A stretch of 64,000 bases of DNA, taken from Euptelea pleiosperma. Taxonomy: Eukaryota > Streptophyta > Magnoliopsida > Ranunculales > Eupteleaceae. Each line of letters starts with the position of its first letter. Position 1 is the stretch's first letter. The DNA lies in the NCBI GenBank assembly GCA_035048495.1, contig CM068546.1:13026435-13090434 (forward strand), written 5' to 3'. Positions 21,180 through 31,790 of this stretch are shown here, one piece after another. Under the pieces are notes generated by a model. The model was not told the DNA's origin, searched no databases, and saw only the letters and a program-made list of their open reading frames with translations. The position numbers were made by a program, and so were the translations under genes.

Positions 21180-22440
21180 GGGTCCCACGTCCAAACGGAA
21201 AGTATCACTAACTGAAAAGTTAAACGAAACAAAGGTTACCTATGCAGCACCGTTGCAAATACAACATCCAACCTTAGCCAAGGCACACTGCCGATGCATC
21301 CATGTCCTCTGAGTCAACGCTACGAATCCACGCACGCCCTTCTAGGAAAGAAGTCTTATCCGCTTGTTCAGTTTGGTACACCCCAAACCTACCTTCGACC
21401 AACTCCTCTGATCTTAATTCTCAACACAGGTGAAGGATTCAGTACACCCTGAACCCCAAGTTGCTTAAAAGGTGTTTGAGTCACACTGGTACTCTCATTC
21501 TTACTAGGTTAAATATAAAAGTGAAAAACCTAGGCTGAGTAAAGATCAATCTCTTGACTTCGATCGAGAAGAGAACAAGCTTACAAGATGTGAATGAAAA
21601 TAAGCTTCTTGCTCTTCGGAATGGACACTCTACTAAATATAGCATTTGCTTCTCTCTCTTGAAGATTGAGTCACTCTGTGTCTCTGTGTGTTTTTAGAGA
21701 AAGCATAGAGGGGTTATATTTATAGAATTTCAAAACCCTGAGTCATGTGAAACGTGGGATAATGGAACCATGAATTTTGGATCTGATAAAACCGATTCTG
21801 TTCAAAGTCCAATCGATTGTACACTTGGTCCAATCGATTGGGCTCAATAAGTTTTCTGTTCCGAAGGTACCAACCGATTGCACAAGGTTCTCCAATCGAT
21901 TTGACATTTATAACTTTCTGTCTCGAAGGCTCCAATCGATTAATCAGAGTCTCCAATCGATTTGACATTTATAACTTTCTATCCCGAAGGCTCCAATCGA
22001 TTAATCAGAGTCTCCAATCGATTTGACTCAGAAAGATTTCTGCCTCGTAGTGTCCAATCGATTACACAGTGTCTCCAATCGATTAGGCTATGTCTAATCG
22101 ATTGGGGACACATGTCCAATTGATTGGACTTTCCCACTAGTCAATAAAATTGACTTTGACTCAGGTCTGTCCAACGACTAAGTCTGACCATTATATTTTG
22201 TTCATTTTAATCAACTCCTATAGCTACTAAGTCACATACCTTCCTAATCGAGTGTACACGATTGTTAACTGACAAATCGGCAGTTACTCAAATGACTCAT
22301 GTCGTTAACTGTCTGATTCTTGTTGTCTCTGTCTTTTAGTCTTCACGTAGTTGGCGAAGTAAGTGTACCACGACATCTTCACGCTACACTTGTGCTCGTA
22401 GGAACGGTTACGAGAATGTTTTTATGTCAAACGAAATCTT
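21180..22440. repeat. LTR-like segment with CCAATCGATT repeats
   Basis: TCCAATCGATT-type motifs recur at least ten times between 21795 and 22130, in both orientations because the motif is nearly palindromic. Two 61-base units (CTCCAATCGATTTGACATTT ... AATCAGAGT) stand in tandem near 21890-22010. The sequence 21180-21400 resembles 25440-25650. Clustered short palindromes are seen in some plant retrotransposon LTRs; no polyprotein is present, so this would be a solo LTR. Inference. Confidence 0.4.
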
Positions 22441-22649
22441 TACCAAATTAAAAATGAAAATATTTCTTACACTATATACATCAAATTGATCTTAAAAAAA
22501 AAAAGACAATCTTTTTTTATCCACATTCATACGTCCATTCGTGCTTAAGAGTGTTCCTCGTAGCCGAGAGCAAAAATTGTTTCAATTTCTTTTTCTTTGG
22601 CTTGATGCGCGACTTCTCAAAGCTCCGGGTCTTCAAAAAATATATTCAC

Positions 22650-22869
22650 CTGCACTTCTGAAATTTTGATAAGTGATCATACTACAAAGGATCAGCCGAT
22701 CACATTATTCTATCTTCATTTGTTGCCTACTAAGCTCTATCAGTCCAAGCGGGTGCTAAAGAACTTGGCAATTGCTGTTAAGAATAACAGATTTGTGTCG
22801 ATTCATCAGGCTATTTTCAATCTGTTATATACATATAGAATTAGATATTTATTTATTTTAGGTGGATGA
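22650..22869 (+). pseudogene. Unrecognised open frame in Helitron 2, possible captured exon
   Basis: A plus-strand frame reads TTKDQPITLFYLHLLPTKLY, then QSKRVLKNLAIAVKNNRFV, before running into AT-rich low-quality sequence. The first 50 codons look protein-like. I cannot name the family. Helitron capture is a plausible source. Splice sites were not established. Confidence 0.3.
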
Positions 22870-23219
22870 AAAAAAAACTTATCTAAATAGGCTCTAATTA
22901 ATTTGAAAAAAAAATATAGATAAAAAAATAAAAATAAAATAGATATTCAAAGGAGAAGTGGAGGAGACATGCTTGCAATTTTTTGTGGAGAGTTGTGTAA
23001 AGATCATTGATGTTTTCTCCGTCCATGTATAATTTTTGTTTAATTAAAAAGAAAAATAAAAAAAATAATGAAAAAATAATCTAAAAAAGAGAAAAAACAT
23101 ACAATGAGGCAAAAAAAATATATGGTCAATAAGTTGATTAGCCCGCATCAATGTAGAAAATTTTTTTGCTCCTGCGTCTTTTGTTAGGAGACGTTTCAGC
23201 CATTGGACGATTGATGAAG

Positions 23220-23420
23220 AGATTTTATAAGGAAAGCAAAGACATTTTAAGAAGTTTTAGGTAAAAAAAAGCATAGATCGACGTTTTAGGAAAGCGTAGA
23301 GACGTTTTTAAGGAGAGTTTTAGAAAGTTTTAAGAAAACAAAAAGACATTTTAAGAATGAAAGACGTTTTAAGAAACCAAATAGACGTTTTAAGAGAGGA
23401 GATAGACGTTTTGGATAGTA
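23220..23420. repeat. Degenerate tandem GACGTTTTAAG motifs
   Basis: About ten imperfect copies of (A)GACGTTTTAAGA or GACATTTTAAGA occur within 200 bases next to the 5' end of Helitron 2. No gene here. Confidence 0.65.
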
Positions 23421-23576
23421 TGTAATAGTTTTGGAATAATTGTATTAATGCAGGAAGGAAGAAGATGATAGAAAATTCGGTGTCAATGACATGGCACTCT
23501 GCATGAGGAGAGTGTCACGTCAACTTGATGTGGAGGAGAGAGAGAGATGATGCCCACTTCTTTGCTATAGTATAGA

Positions 23577-23700
23577 TATATAGATTTGCATGAGAAAGTA
23601 CGCATCTTAACATGTCTTTCATCATGAATATATAAAAACTGTGTAGTCTTGTGTCATTCATTATTTCTTGATTTTGATTCTTTTATTAAGATCGAACGGT
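23577..23700 (+). other. Displaced distal 3' UTR of GRP2
   Basis: ATTTGCATGAGAAAGTACG, CTTAACATGTC, TCATCATGAA and AACTGTGTAGTCTTGTGTCA match GRP3 downstream sequence at 45347-45425. It lies 5.5 kb from the GRP2 stop codon because of the intervening insertions. Confidence 0.75.
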
Positions 23701-23859
23701 GACCCTGTTTTGGATGGGGTGATCCAGATCAAGATCGACCCCCACTGATCTGAACGATATTGGGGTTTTCTCAGCAAGATAGTTCAGATCGGGACGATCC
23801 GGACTGGGATTGGCGGGCACCGATCCAACCTCCAATCCCGAGACTTTGAACCACGCATG

Positions 23860-24060
23860 ATCTGGAGTCTGGACTGTACGGGTGTTAATGAGCCATAGCT
23901 CAAAAACTCGCAGAAATCGAACAATAACCATCCGATGTATGGATTGAACTTTGTAATAGCAGCAGTCAATGTTTTAAGCTTTAGATCCTATGGTCGGAAT
24001 TGACACCATTACTTCAATTATTGAGACATGGTCCACCCAAGCAAGTGTAGGCTTCCTCCA
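23860..24060. repeat. Downstream block D of the GRP unit, copy 2
   Basis: TCTGGACTGTACGGGTGTTA, ATGAGCCATAGCTCAAAAAC, TGTTTTAAGCTTTAGATCCT and ATTGACACCATTACTTCAAT match the flanks of GRP1 and GRP3. The 23700-23860 stretch before it (GATCCAGATCAAGATCG, mirrored downstream) looks like an unrelated short insert. Confidence 0.68.
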
Positions 24061-24356
24061 GTCCATGTTACACCTGTCATTTTGAGAGAAGGATGTATCA
24101 AACTACTGCAAAAAAGGTCAATAATTAAGTACGACTCCATGCATGTACTCGGCGAAACTAGTAAGACCTCCTTTGATCATTGGTCAACAAGTTGACTGAC
24201 ATAGACACAACCAGTTAGAAAGACCAAAATGACCTTAAAAACTAAATTCTGTACAAATTTAAGAAAAAGTCCAAGTTTTTTGGTCTTTTTCAGATATTAC
24301 TAATCATGTCTCAAAATTTTGAGGGATTACAGGTAACATCAATTCGCAACTTCGAT

Positions 24357-24536
24357 GACAGGGCAGCAGATGATGGCACGTGGATTTGTACGGACTGACC
24401 ACCTAGGCCTCACCGCCCACGTACACTGGTGAGTGTTTTGGCAAAAAAGCACTTGAGTACTCATCTGGGTACGTGTGTGGTGAGGCAGAGGTGGTCAGTC
24501 CGTACAAATCCACGTGCCATCATCTGCTGCCCTGTC
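24357..24536. mobile_element. 180-bp foldback MITE with perfect 48-base arms
   Basis: The left arm begins GACAGGGCAGCAGATGATGG and ends GGACTGACCACCT; the right arm is its exact complement ending at 24536. The loop contains GTACACTGGTGAG. Related GATGACAGGGC ends occur at 62205-62230 and at the very end of the window (63935-64000). Confidence 0.82.
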
Positions 24537-24576
24537 TTCTCCTTCAATGACAGGGCCGGTCATCAAAGTTTTATCC

Positions 24577-24630
24577 ACCCACGACTACAAGGTTAAGAGC
24601 CTTGCGCTCTACCAACTGAGCTAGACGGGC
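24577..24630 (-). pseudogene. Truncated tRNA-Lys (CUU) fragment
   Basis: On the minus strand the first 54 bases of a plant tRNA-Lys are present. The acceptor 5' strand and D arm read GCCCGTCTAGCTCAGTTGG, the anticodon loop CTCTTAA has anticodon CTT at 24595-24597, and the 5' side of the T arm ends at GTGGGT. The T loop and 3' acceptor strand are missing; the junction runs into the GATGACAGGGC-type foldback sequence (ATAAAACTTTGATGACC). It cannot fold into a full tRNA, so it is a broken gene or a tRNA-derived fragment. Confidence 0.85.
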
Positions 24631-24639
24631 TACTAAAGT

Positions 24640-26880
24640 GTCAAAGTGAGTGTCTACTTTTTGATAATCTTGGCAAGTACTCAAGTTATATCGCATTGTT
24701 GTCACCAAGTTCAGAAGAAAACGTTGGAGTGCTAGTTTCGGTGGCGTCATACCACCACATGGAGCTCACTGTATGGCCTACTATATATAACCTTGCGGAT
24801 GTTGGTCCAGCTCTTGGTGAATCTATATATCAAGTATAAACTTGTTCGATGATTTGTAACAGTTATACTTTAGTATCAATAGAAAAATGCTGAAATCCAA
24901 CGGCCAAAATTCAAGCAAATTAAAATGCTAAATCCAATGGATATCACCAGCTAAATAGATTTTGATTTTTTTTTATGTGGATCCATCAAGAGGTGGACCA
25001 AACATCCATAAGGTAAGTGGCCTGGGAATACCACATGGCAGGGGGACTTCAAAAACTTGGGGTCCAACTTTGAAATGGGCCATGATGATCAGTTACTTGA
25101 CATTATTAGGGGTACTTGTCAAGTGGAGAGACACTTGTCACCAATTTTATATACTAGCGATTGAAATATTACATCTAAAGAAAAAGATGGTGGGGGGATT
25201 TAAAAATTTAACTAGCCTTAAATACGTTTTACTGGTCCCGTCTGGGTAATCTAATCATATGTATGCAATCTTAGTATAGTTTATTTTATTAATAGCGATT
25301 AATTTAACAGACCCAGTTCGAATATATAGAAAATATATTATATAATTGATTTGCTTAACTTAATCTTATAGAAGTAATAATAGTACAAAGAAATCAAACT
25401 ACAAAGTAAGTAATTTTTAAGTGAAAACTTTTTTAAGAAAAACCACGGGTCCACGTCCAAACGAGAAACGTGTACTATACAAAGTTACCGGTATAGACTA
25501 CACACAACATTATTCACAGCATATATACAACTCGAATCCCTCAAGCCAATGTCATTGCTCCTCGTGCTTTCTCTTACGACATGAACGAATCCACTAACAC
25601 CCTTGTCGTCGGATTATATTTTCTAAGTTTTGTTTTGGTCCAACCCTGAACCTACCAATAATAGGTCTAGCTCCGATTCTCTTTCAACGCCATGATTCTG
25701 TACGCTTTGGTCCAAGTCCGGTCCAAGTCCGATGCGCACAACACTCAATGGAGATGAATGCATAGAACCATGGGGTTTCTAGGTCTCTGTGAACAAGATA
25801 TATATATATATATGAACATGGGTTTCTCCCATCACTTCTTCTACTAATAATGAGTGATAACATGCTTTTATGATCTACCAATCTATGTGCTTTGCTTCAT
25901 ATTTACAGAGACATGATTACGATCTAGACCAGTACTGGATGCATCAATTGCCTACTACTGGGCCATAGCTCCAAATTATTACACTGATTGTACTTTCCTA
26001 ACCTTGAAACCTACCAAGGTATTTTGTTTTGCTTCATCGCTACTATAAGTGGGAATCGAAAAAACCCATGGATCTAGATCGTCCAATTGATGTACCACCT
26101 CGTGAGTTGGTCGTAGCTAAAAAATTGTTGGCAATATTCCCAACCTTCAGATCAACCAATTGTCTGCTGGGCTTCATTTATCCTTTTTCTTTCTCCTTAA
26201 ATCATTTTTTAATTAGGATAAGGATTTTTAGGTGTACGAATGACGAACCCAACATGAAAACCCTAAAAACAATGCCAACCTGACCAACCCGATCGGGTTG
26301 GGCTCGGGCTGATCATGTCAAACCCGACCTCGGGTTGGGTTCATACTTGGGCTGGACGTTTTAAAGGTCGGGTTACAATCAAAATGACTTGAATGTTCTA
26401 TTTTCATGTAAGAGTTATTCTGTCAATTAAAGGTGTCATCAGCAGTTACTGACATTGTTGATTGACAGTTGCTTGCCGTTTTACCCAGCTTTGAGCATGA
26501 TCTTGGCTCCGACACTGACCTAATTAGGTGCACCTGGGAGTGATGTGAGAACCCGTCCCTACTTGCAAATCCTCAAAATATTTCACTAATTCCAATCCCC
26601 TCCATGCACGCACGCCAATGGGAAGTGACTACTCTTGATCTTCTTGTAAGGGTACTGAAAAAGGCCTTCAAGTGATTAATGATTGTTTTTGCGGGAGATC
26701 TATTTTGGTCAATCTATTTTGGTTTTGGAAGACAAATGGCTTCCGAGATCCAACCCTAAACACCAAGAACTCCCCCCTACCAACTGATATCCCCTTACGT
26801 CGGGGACCTCATGAACCTCTGAAATCAAACACTCGGAAAACTGAGCTATTAGAGCATGCTTCCCAAACACAATTACAGAT
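24640..26880. other. Intergenic host sequence, no gene recognised
   Basis: Fragments of family C near 24830-25030, a TA run at 25798-25812, an LTR-like stretch at 25440-25650 similar to 21180-21400, and a CGGGTTGGG/CCCGACC-rich patch at 26285-26370 of the type found near ends of some plant DNA transposons. Sequence at 26820-26880 (CACTCGGAAAACTGAG, TTCCCAAACACAATTACAG) matches 46860-46910 after GRP3, so it is the end of a GRP downstream flank. Confidence 0.45.
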
Positions 26881-27479
26881 TTATTATTATTATTACGGAA
26901 AATTTCTAAAATGAAAACAAACTTTAATCTATTTACAAAAACAAAAATAAATTTCTGACATTCCCAAAAAAAGTAACCAAGTTCTCCCTGACATATATAA
27001 AAGGTGAAAAGACTGACTGTGTCTCTTGAAAAGGTTGACAAACGCCCTTTTAAAGAGTGTTTGTACTTGACAGACGCCCTTTAAAAGGGTGTTTGCCCAT
27101 AGAGGAGTAAAACTTTTGCCCCGATACGAGCCACATGGCACACTCTTATCGGACAATGACCGTATGGATGTTTGGCAAATCACTAGGTGGACCTACACAC
27201 CAAAAAAGAAACATGATTAGTGGTTTATAAGCGTTGGATTGAAGTTATTTTCATGGGTTGATTTTAATCGTAAGAATTTGAGTGCAAAGATCCAAAGGTT
27301 GTAAATTACTAATTAGGCTCACTACCAAAAAAATGGCTTTCCCTGGCGGATGGGTTTCCTTTTTCCGGCGGCTATAAACTGCCGGATTTTTTAGGCGGTT
27401 TAAATCCACCAGAGAATACAAATGACCGCCACAAAAAGGTTTTTTATTTTTATTTTTTTGCAAATTGATATCCTCGGCG

Positions 27480-30055
27480 GTTTAAAGCTGCTGATAAAAA
27501 CTTTTATCGGCAGCTTTAAACCGCCGAGGATATCAATTCGCAAATAACGCATAAAGGCCGTGTGCCCAAATGCCCAAAATGCCCTTATTTTTTTGTTTTG
27601 TAGAGTATTGATTTTGAGGGTGTTTTGGTCTTAATGCTAAATGAACAAATAAAGCTCTGTTCTATTTGGCGCGAATAAGACTTCCCATTCGCGCCAAACT
27701 CATGCTCAACCATTTCTGTCTCCCTTTCTCTCATTTCTCTCAAATCTCTCCCTCTCTCTCTCAATCCCGTTCTCTCTTGTGGGTGAGGAAGGTGGCTGAT
27801 TCTGTTTCGGCCGTTCTCCATCAACGATTTGATCCAGCCAGAGTTTTCTGGTATGTTTTCTCTCTCTCTATCTCTCATTTTCCTTTCTCAAGCCCTAATC
27901 CCTCTCTTGTTCTCCGGGAGGAACAAACACTAATCCCATTTATTCCCGGAGAAGGTAGGCAGCTTGTCCATTTGAAGCAAAAACCCTAAAATAATTAGGG
28001 TTTGTGATGGGGGTGGGTGTTCTTGCAAAGGCTAGACATGGGGTTGTTGGAGGGAACGAAAATGGAGTTTTGTGGGTGAACCTACAAAACAAAACCAAAC
28101 TTGATTTGTGATTTCTAAACGTTTGATTGAATTTATTTTCATGGCTTGATTTTAACCGTAGGAATTTGAACATTGTTGAGCGTTATTTGGGTGAAACTAA
28201 AGGTTGTAAATCACGAATCTGGGCTGATTTTTGGTTTGCAAGTTCACCGAATCTGACGGATTAAAAATCTGGATCCATGGTGTTAGAACCTACGAAAATA
28301 AGGTAAACAGACTTGTGTGAGATGGGATTTTTCAATTGAAGTCTTTTCAGGTTGTCATAGATTTGAAAATAAGGTAAATGGACTTGTGTGAGATGGAATT
28401 TTCTTTGATTTGCTGGAGGTTAATAATGATATTTGGATCACTTTTAATGTGGGAATTGGCGAAGATTTATCTACTAGGCTTTTCAGTGTTGCACTTGGAA
28501 CCAATGTTTGGCCACAACACATGACTTCAACCTGCACAAGAGATGTTTTAAATTAATAACAAGGCAAAAACAAGAAGAATATAATTTACAGTCATAACAG
28601 GGCCAATACAAGTCACCCAACCCTTACTAGTAAGAAACCATTACTATAGCTACCCATGTTTGTATTGGAAAAGTCATAAGGATTCACCAAGTCAGACCCA
28701 GATTATTATAGACTATGTTCTGGACTAATCAACATCCAACACCAAGATTCAAGACCTTGAACAAGGTTGAGGATGGTTGTTATCATGATAATGAGGACAA
28801 CGATGAGGGTAGAAACGATGCTCACCCACAATTTACTAGTACACCCGATAGATTATTCTATAACTTCTGTCCCCTCCTTTGACATTACAAAACTGCATGT
28901 TTTTGGAGCATATACCGCGTCCTTAAACAGTTATATGGTGAAGTTACACCACAGTAGCTTTTGGATGTCTACTTGTTGGAAGTTTACACGTAAGAGACTT
29001 GTCTATGCTGCAAATGTCCTCTTGTGCCCCTAGTTAGAGACTATAGACTAATATAAAGATATCGATTGTTGCTAATTTGCCATATATTTTTTGTTTGCTT
29101 GTCATATCTTCTGCTCTTCTTCATCTTACCTCTGTGGTGATTATTTCCTTATTAAACATTGTGCAGTCTTGCGATTCTGAGCTACCTTGCTTGTGTACTC
29201 CCAGGAGTTGGAGATCATTGGTTAGTTGAACTGCAACCAATCCTCAGGTCCGATGCCTTCCGCTAGCTAGTAGCCCAGTGTTGCATCATCTCCCTAATCA
29301 TGTTGTCTTATCTGTTGTTAATGGTATTAGCAAATTATTGGGACCAAGTTGATCTAATGCTGCTTATTTGCATGGTATGTTTGTGCTCGTTTGACTCAAA
29401 CAGATTTCATTCTTTGTGGTTTGTTAAACTAGTATGTCTCATCAGATTTCCTTCCAGCCTGATTTTCATCTGAAAATGTGGTTCTTGTAGGACTCCAGAA
29501 AATTGTGATGTCTTCCTTCATGGAACGGTGTGCAATGCTGCAAGGTCTTGCTAAAATCAATCAACTCTAGGACTTCCGTGTGCTCCTTATAGGCTCAAGG
29601 TACTACTAGAAGGTATTCATCATTGTTTTCTACTCTACAATTGGAGGACTAAAGGTCTTTGGTGTTTCCTTTCCTTTAATCATGGAAGGCTGCTTTGGCT
29701 GATCAAGAGCTGCTTTGGCCATCGTTGTCTTCTTGTAAAATGTTCAATGTAGTATGATTCAGCCCCACTAAAAGGATCATTATCTGCTATAATTTTCCTT
29801 TTTGTCTTCGAGTAAGAACTTCGCACACTGATCATAAGCAGATGGCACTACTTTCGAGTGTAACAAAGAATGTGAAGCATCATTCCAAAAATTGAAGGGA
29901 TTCATGATTTACTGTTGAACTCAATTATAGAATACTACTTGACATGTAAGGACTAGAATTTTTTTGTTCAAACCATAGAGTACCCATACATGTAGTAGAA
30001 GATATGTCCATGCTTTTGCCATTACATAATGTAGCTTGTCAAGAACGCTTCATGA
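27480..30055. other. CACTA 1 left non-coding region
   Basis: Inverted GGCGGTTTAAAGC / GCTTTAAACCGCC motifs (27476-27530) belong to the subterminal array. A family C half-palindrome occurs at 28080-28250 (GATTTGTGATTTCTAAACG). From 28260 on I see only AT-rich sequence with short frames; nothing is recognisable as a gene. Confidence 0.5.
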
Positions 30056-30064
30056 TTCTTAATA

Positions 30065-30454
30065 GGGTCGGGTTCCGGTGACCAACAGTTTTGACAAAAT
30101 TTTTTGACCAACACCTTGGCGTACCCTCATAGAAGATGAATCAATGGCTGATTTTTGGTGAGGACAATCTTTATGGTGAGGATATCATCCTCACAAAAAT
30201 TCAAATCATTCTGATATTCGAAGACTGGTTTAGAAGTTGAAGAATTATGGACCGTCGATTTTCACTGTGTAAATTGAAAACCACATTTAACTAGGTTAGA
30301 AATTTCAGAATGGGCTGATTTTTTGTTGGGGTTATCTATATGGTGAGGAAATCATCCTCACCAAAAATCAGCCATTGATTCATCTTCTATGAGGGTACAC
30401 CAAGGTGTTGGTCAAAAATGTTGGTCAAAATCGTTGGTCACCGGAACCCGACCC
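30065..30454. mobile_element. Family B MITE nested in CACTA 1
   Basis: Perfect terminal repeats GGGTCGGGTTCCGGTGACCA and the complement are flanked by a perfect 9-bp duplication TTCTTAATA at 30056-30064 and 30455-30463. Interior GATGAATCAATGGCTGATTT and its mirror identify family B. The 9-bp duplication places this family with Mutator-like elements. Confidence 0.92.
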
Positions 30455-30904
30455 TTCTTAATATATACATAACAGGGTGAAACAGAGCATGACACTTGTT
30501 GGAAATAGATAATATAAATGTTTTACCAACTTTAATATTCTTTAAATGCTACTTAAACCCAGATTTCCAATTAAAAGCATGGACAAGGCTGATATGGGTA
30601 TCAACTTGTATAAGATAACGAGGTATTTTTGTAGGTATTAGAAGGATCTGAAGTTGAGGATCCTTATGAGAGGTGCTGGATCCACCAAAACAGTGTAGAA
30701 ATCCTTAACAACAGTAGCTCTCTTGAGATGTATATATCTAAGGCACATCATGTATCAGTTTGTACTAGTTTAAAGACTTACTACATTTAAGACTTACTAC
30801 ATTTACTATATTTTGGTTGACACTGGGTAAGTCACTCAACTGACTTGAGATTTCGACTGATTGTACACTTTCTGCATTTTCGTATATTGTTTGTTAATAT
30901 GATA

Positions 30905-31790
30905 TATAGGCCATGCTTGGCTCGCTGTACTGGGATGCATTTTGCACTCCGTTGCAAGTACAGTGAGTTGCAACACAGACACAGTTTTTGGACTGCACAT
31001 GCTTATCTTTTGAAGAACTTTTATTTTTATTTTTCAAATTAAGACAATTTTTTATCTACATATTATGACATGTATGATCATCGAAGCAAGAGATTTCAGA
31101 CCTTAGATCTATAATCTTTGATATAGTTCATCTCACCAGTTTGATTTATATGGGTTTCTATGAGAAATCATGATCTTTTATTGGGATTGGAGTACTAGCA
31201 AGAAATTAATTTTGTGGTGGTTTATCAATAGCAATAAGGTAGTGTGGAACCATATTTTGTTTTTTGTTTCATTATTTGTAAATTCTCATGATTACTTATA
31301 TACTTTTCATTTATCACATTTTAATAAGTGAAAATATCCTTCAAAATTTATAAAAATATGATGGGCTGCAATGCAATAAGTGCCATTGTAAAGTGATTAC
31401 ATTATTAATCACCATTTATATTTTACTTGAAAAAATTACATAAATGTACAACAAGAGTTGATAAATTTGATACCAAGGACTTTGTAAGGTGTCATCTAGT
31501 GTATGTTGGAGTATAATTTTCATTTTGTTTACAAAAATTGAGACATCATATTTCAATGTAGGAAAGCTAGTAAGTTTCAATTATCACATCATAAAATAAT
31601 CACCCTTTTATAATTTGAGGAATATTTGCGAATTTGTCTTCCTTGTATGTACTGTTTGTATACTATTGTGTGATTCATCACCATGTAATAGCTGTGACCA
31701 TACTCTGCTATACTTGAATAATATTAATTTTTGTTATAACTGCGTATTATTTTTTTTTTATTTTATCTTTTTGTCAGAGAGGTCTTATCC
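30905..31790. other. CACTA 1 region upstream of the transposase
   Basis: 30905-31010 (CATGCTTGGCTCGCTGTACT, TGCATTTTGCACTCC, TTTTTGGACTGCACATGC) is a decayed fragment of the hAT-like element at 10234. The remainder is AT-rich and contains no recognisable gene; it probably includes the transposase promoter and leader. Confidence 0.5.

Larger units (their letters stand above)
19434..23576 (-). mobile_element. Probable non-autonomous Helitron 2
   Basis: On the minus strand the right boundary begins TCTATACTATAGCAAAG (ending at 23576), a Helitron 5' end like that of Helitron 1. The left boundary CTAGT at 19434, followed by GGTGGCCCGTGC, is a Helitron 3'-end pattern with a weaker hairpin. Host sequence matching the distal GRP2/GRP3 3' UTR (TTTGCATGAGAAAGTACG) resumes right after 23576. 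No Rep/helicase gene. The interior holds tandem tail copies (19434-19757), a TAACGG element, LTR-like sequence (21180-22440) and tandem GACGTTTT motifs near the 5' end. The left end is less certain than the right. Confidence 0.65.

Noticed and set aside
21777..22026. Frames with repeated FDIYNFLSRRLQSINQ text
   Set aside because: Caused by the two tandem 61-base CCAATCGATT units, not a protein repeat.
27585..27989. Overlapping frames on both strands near the CACTA 1 left end
   Set aside because: CT/GA-rich leader-like sequence; Arg/Glu and Ser/Leu runs come from composition. No domain.
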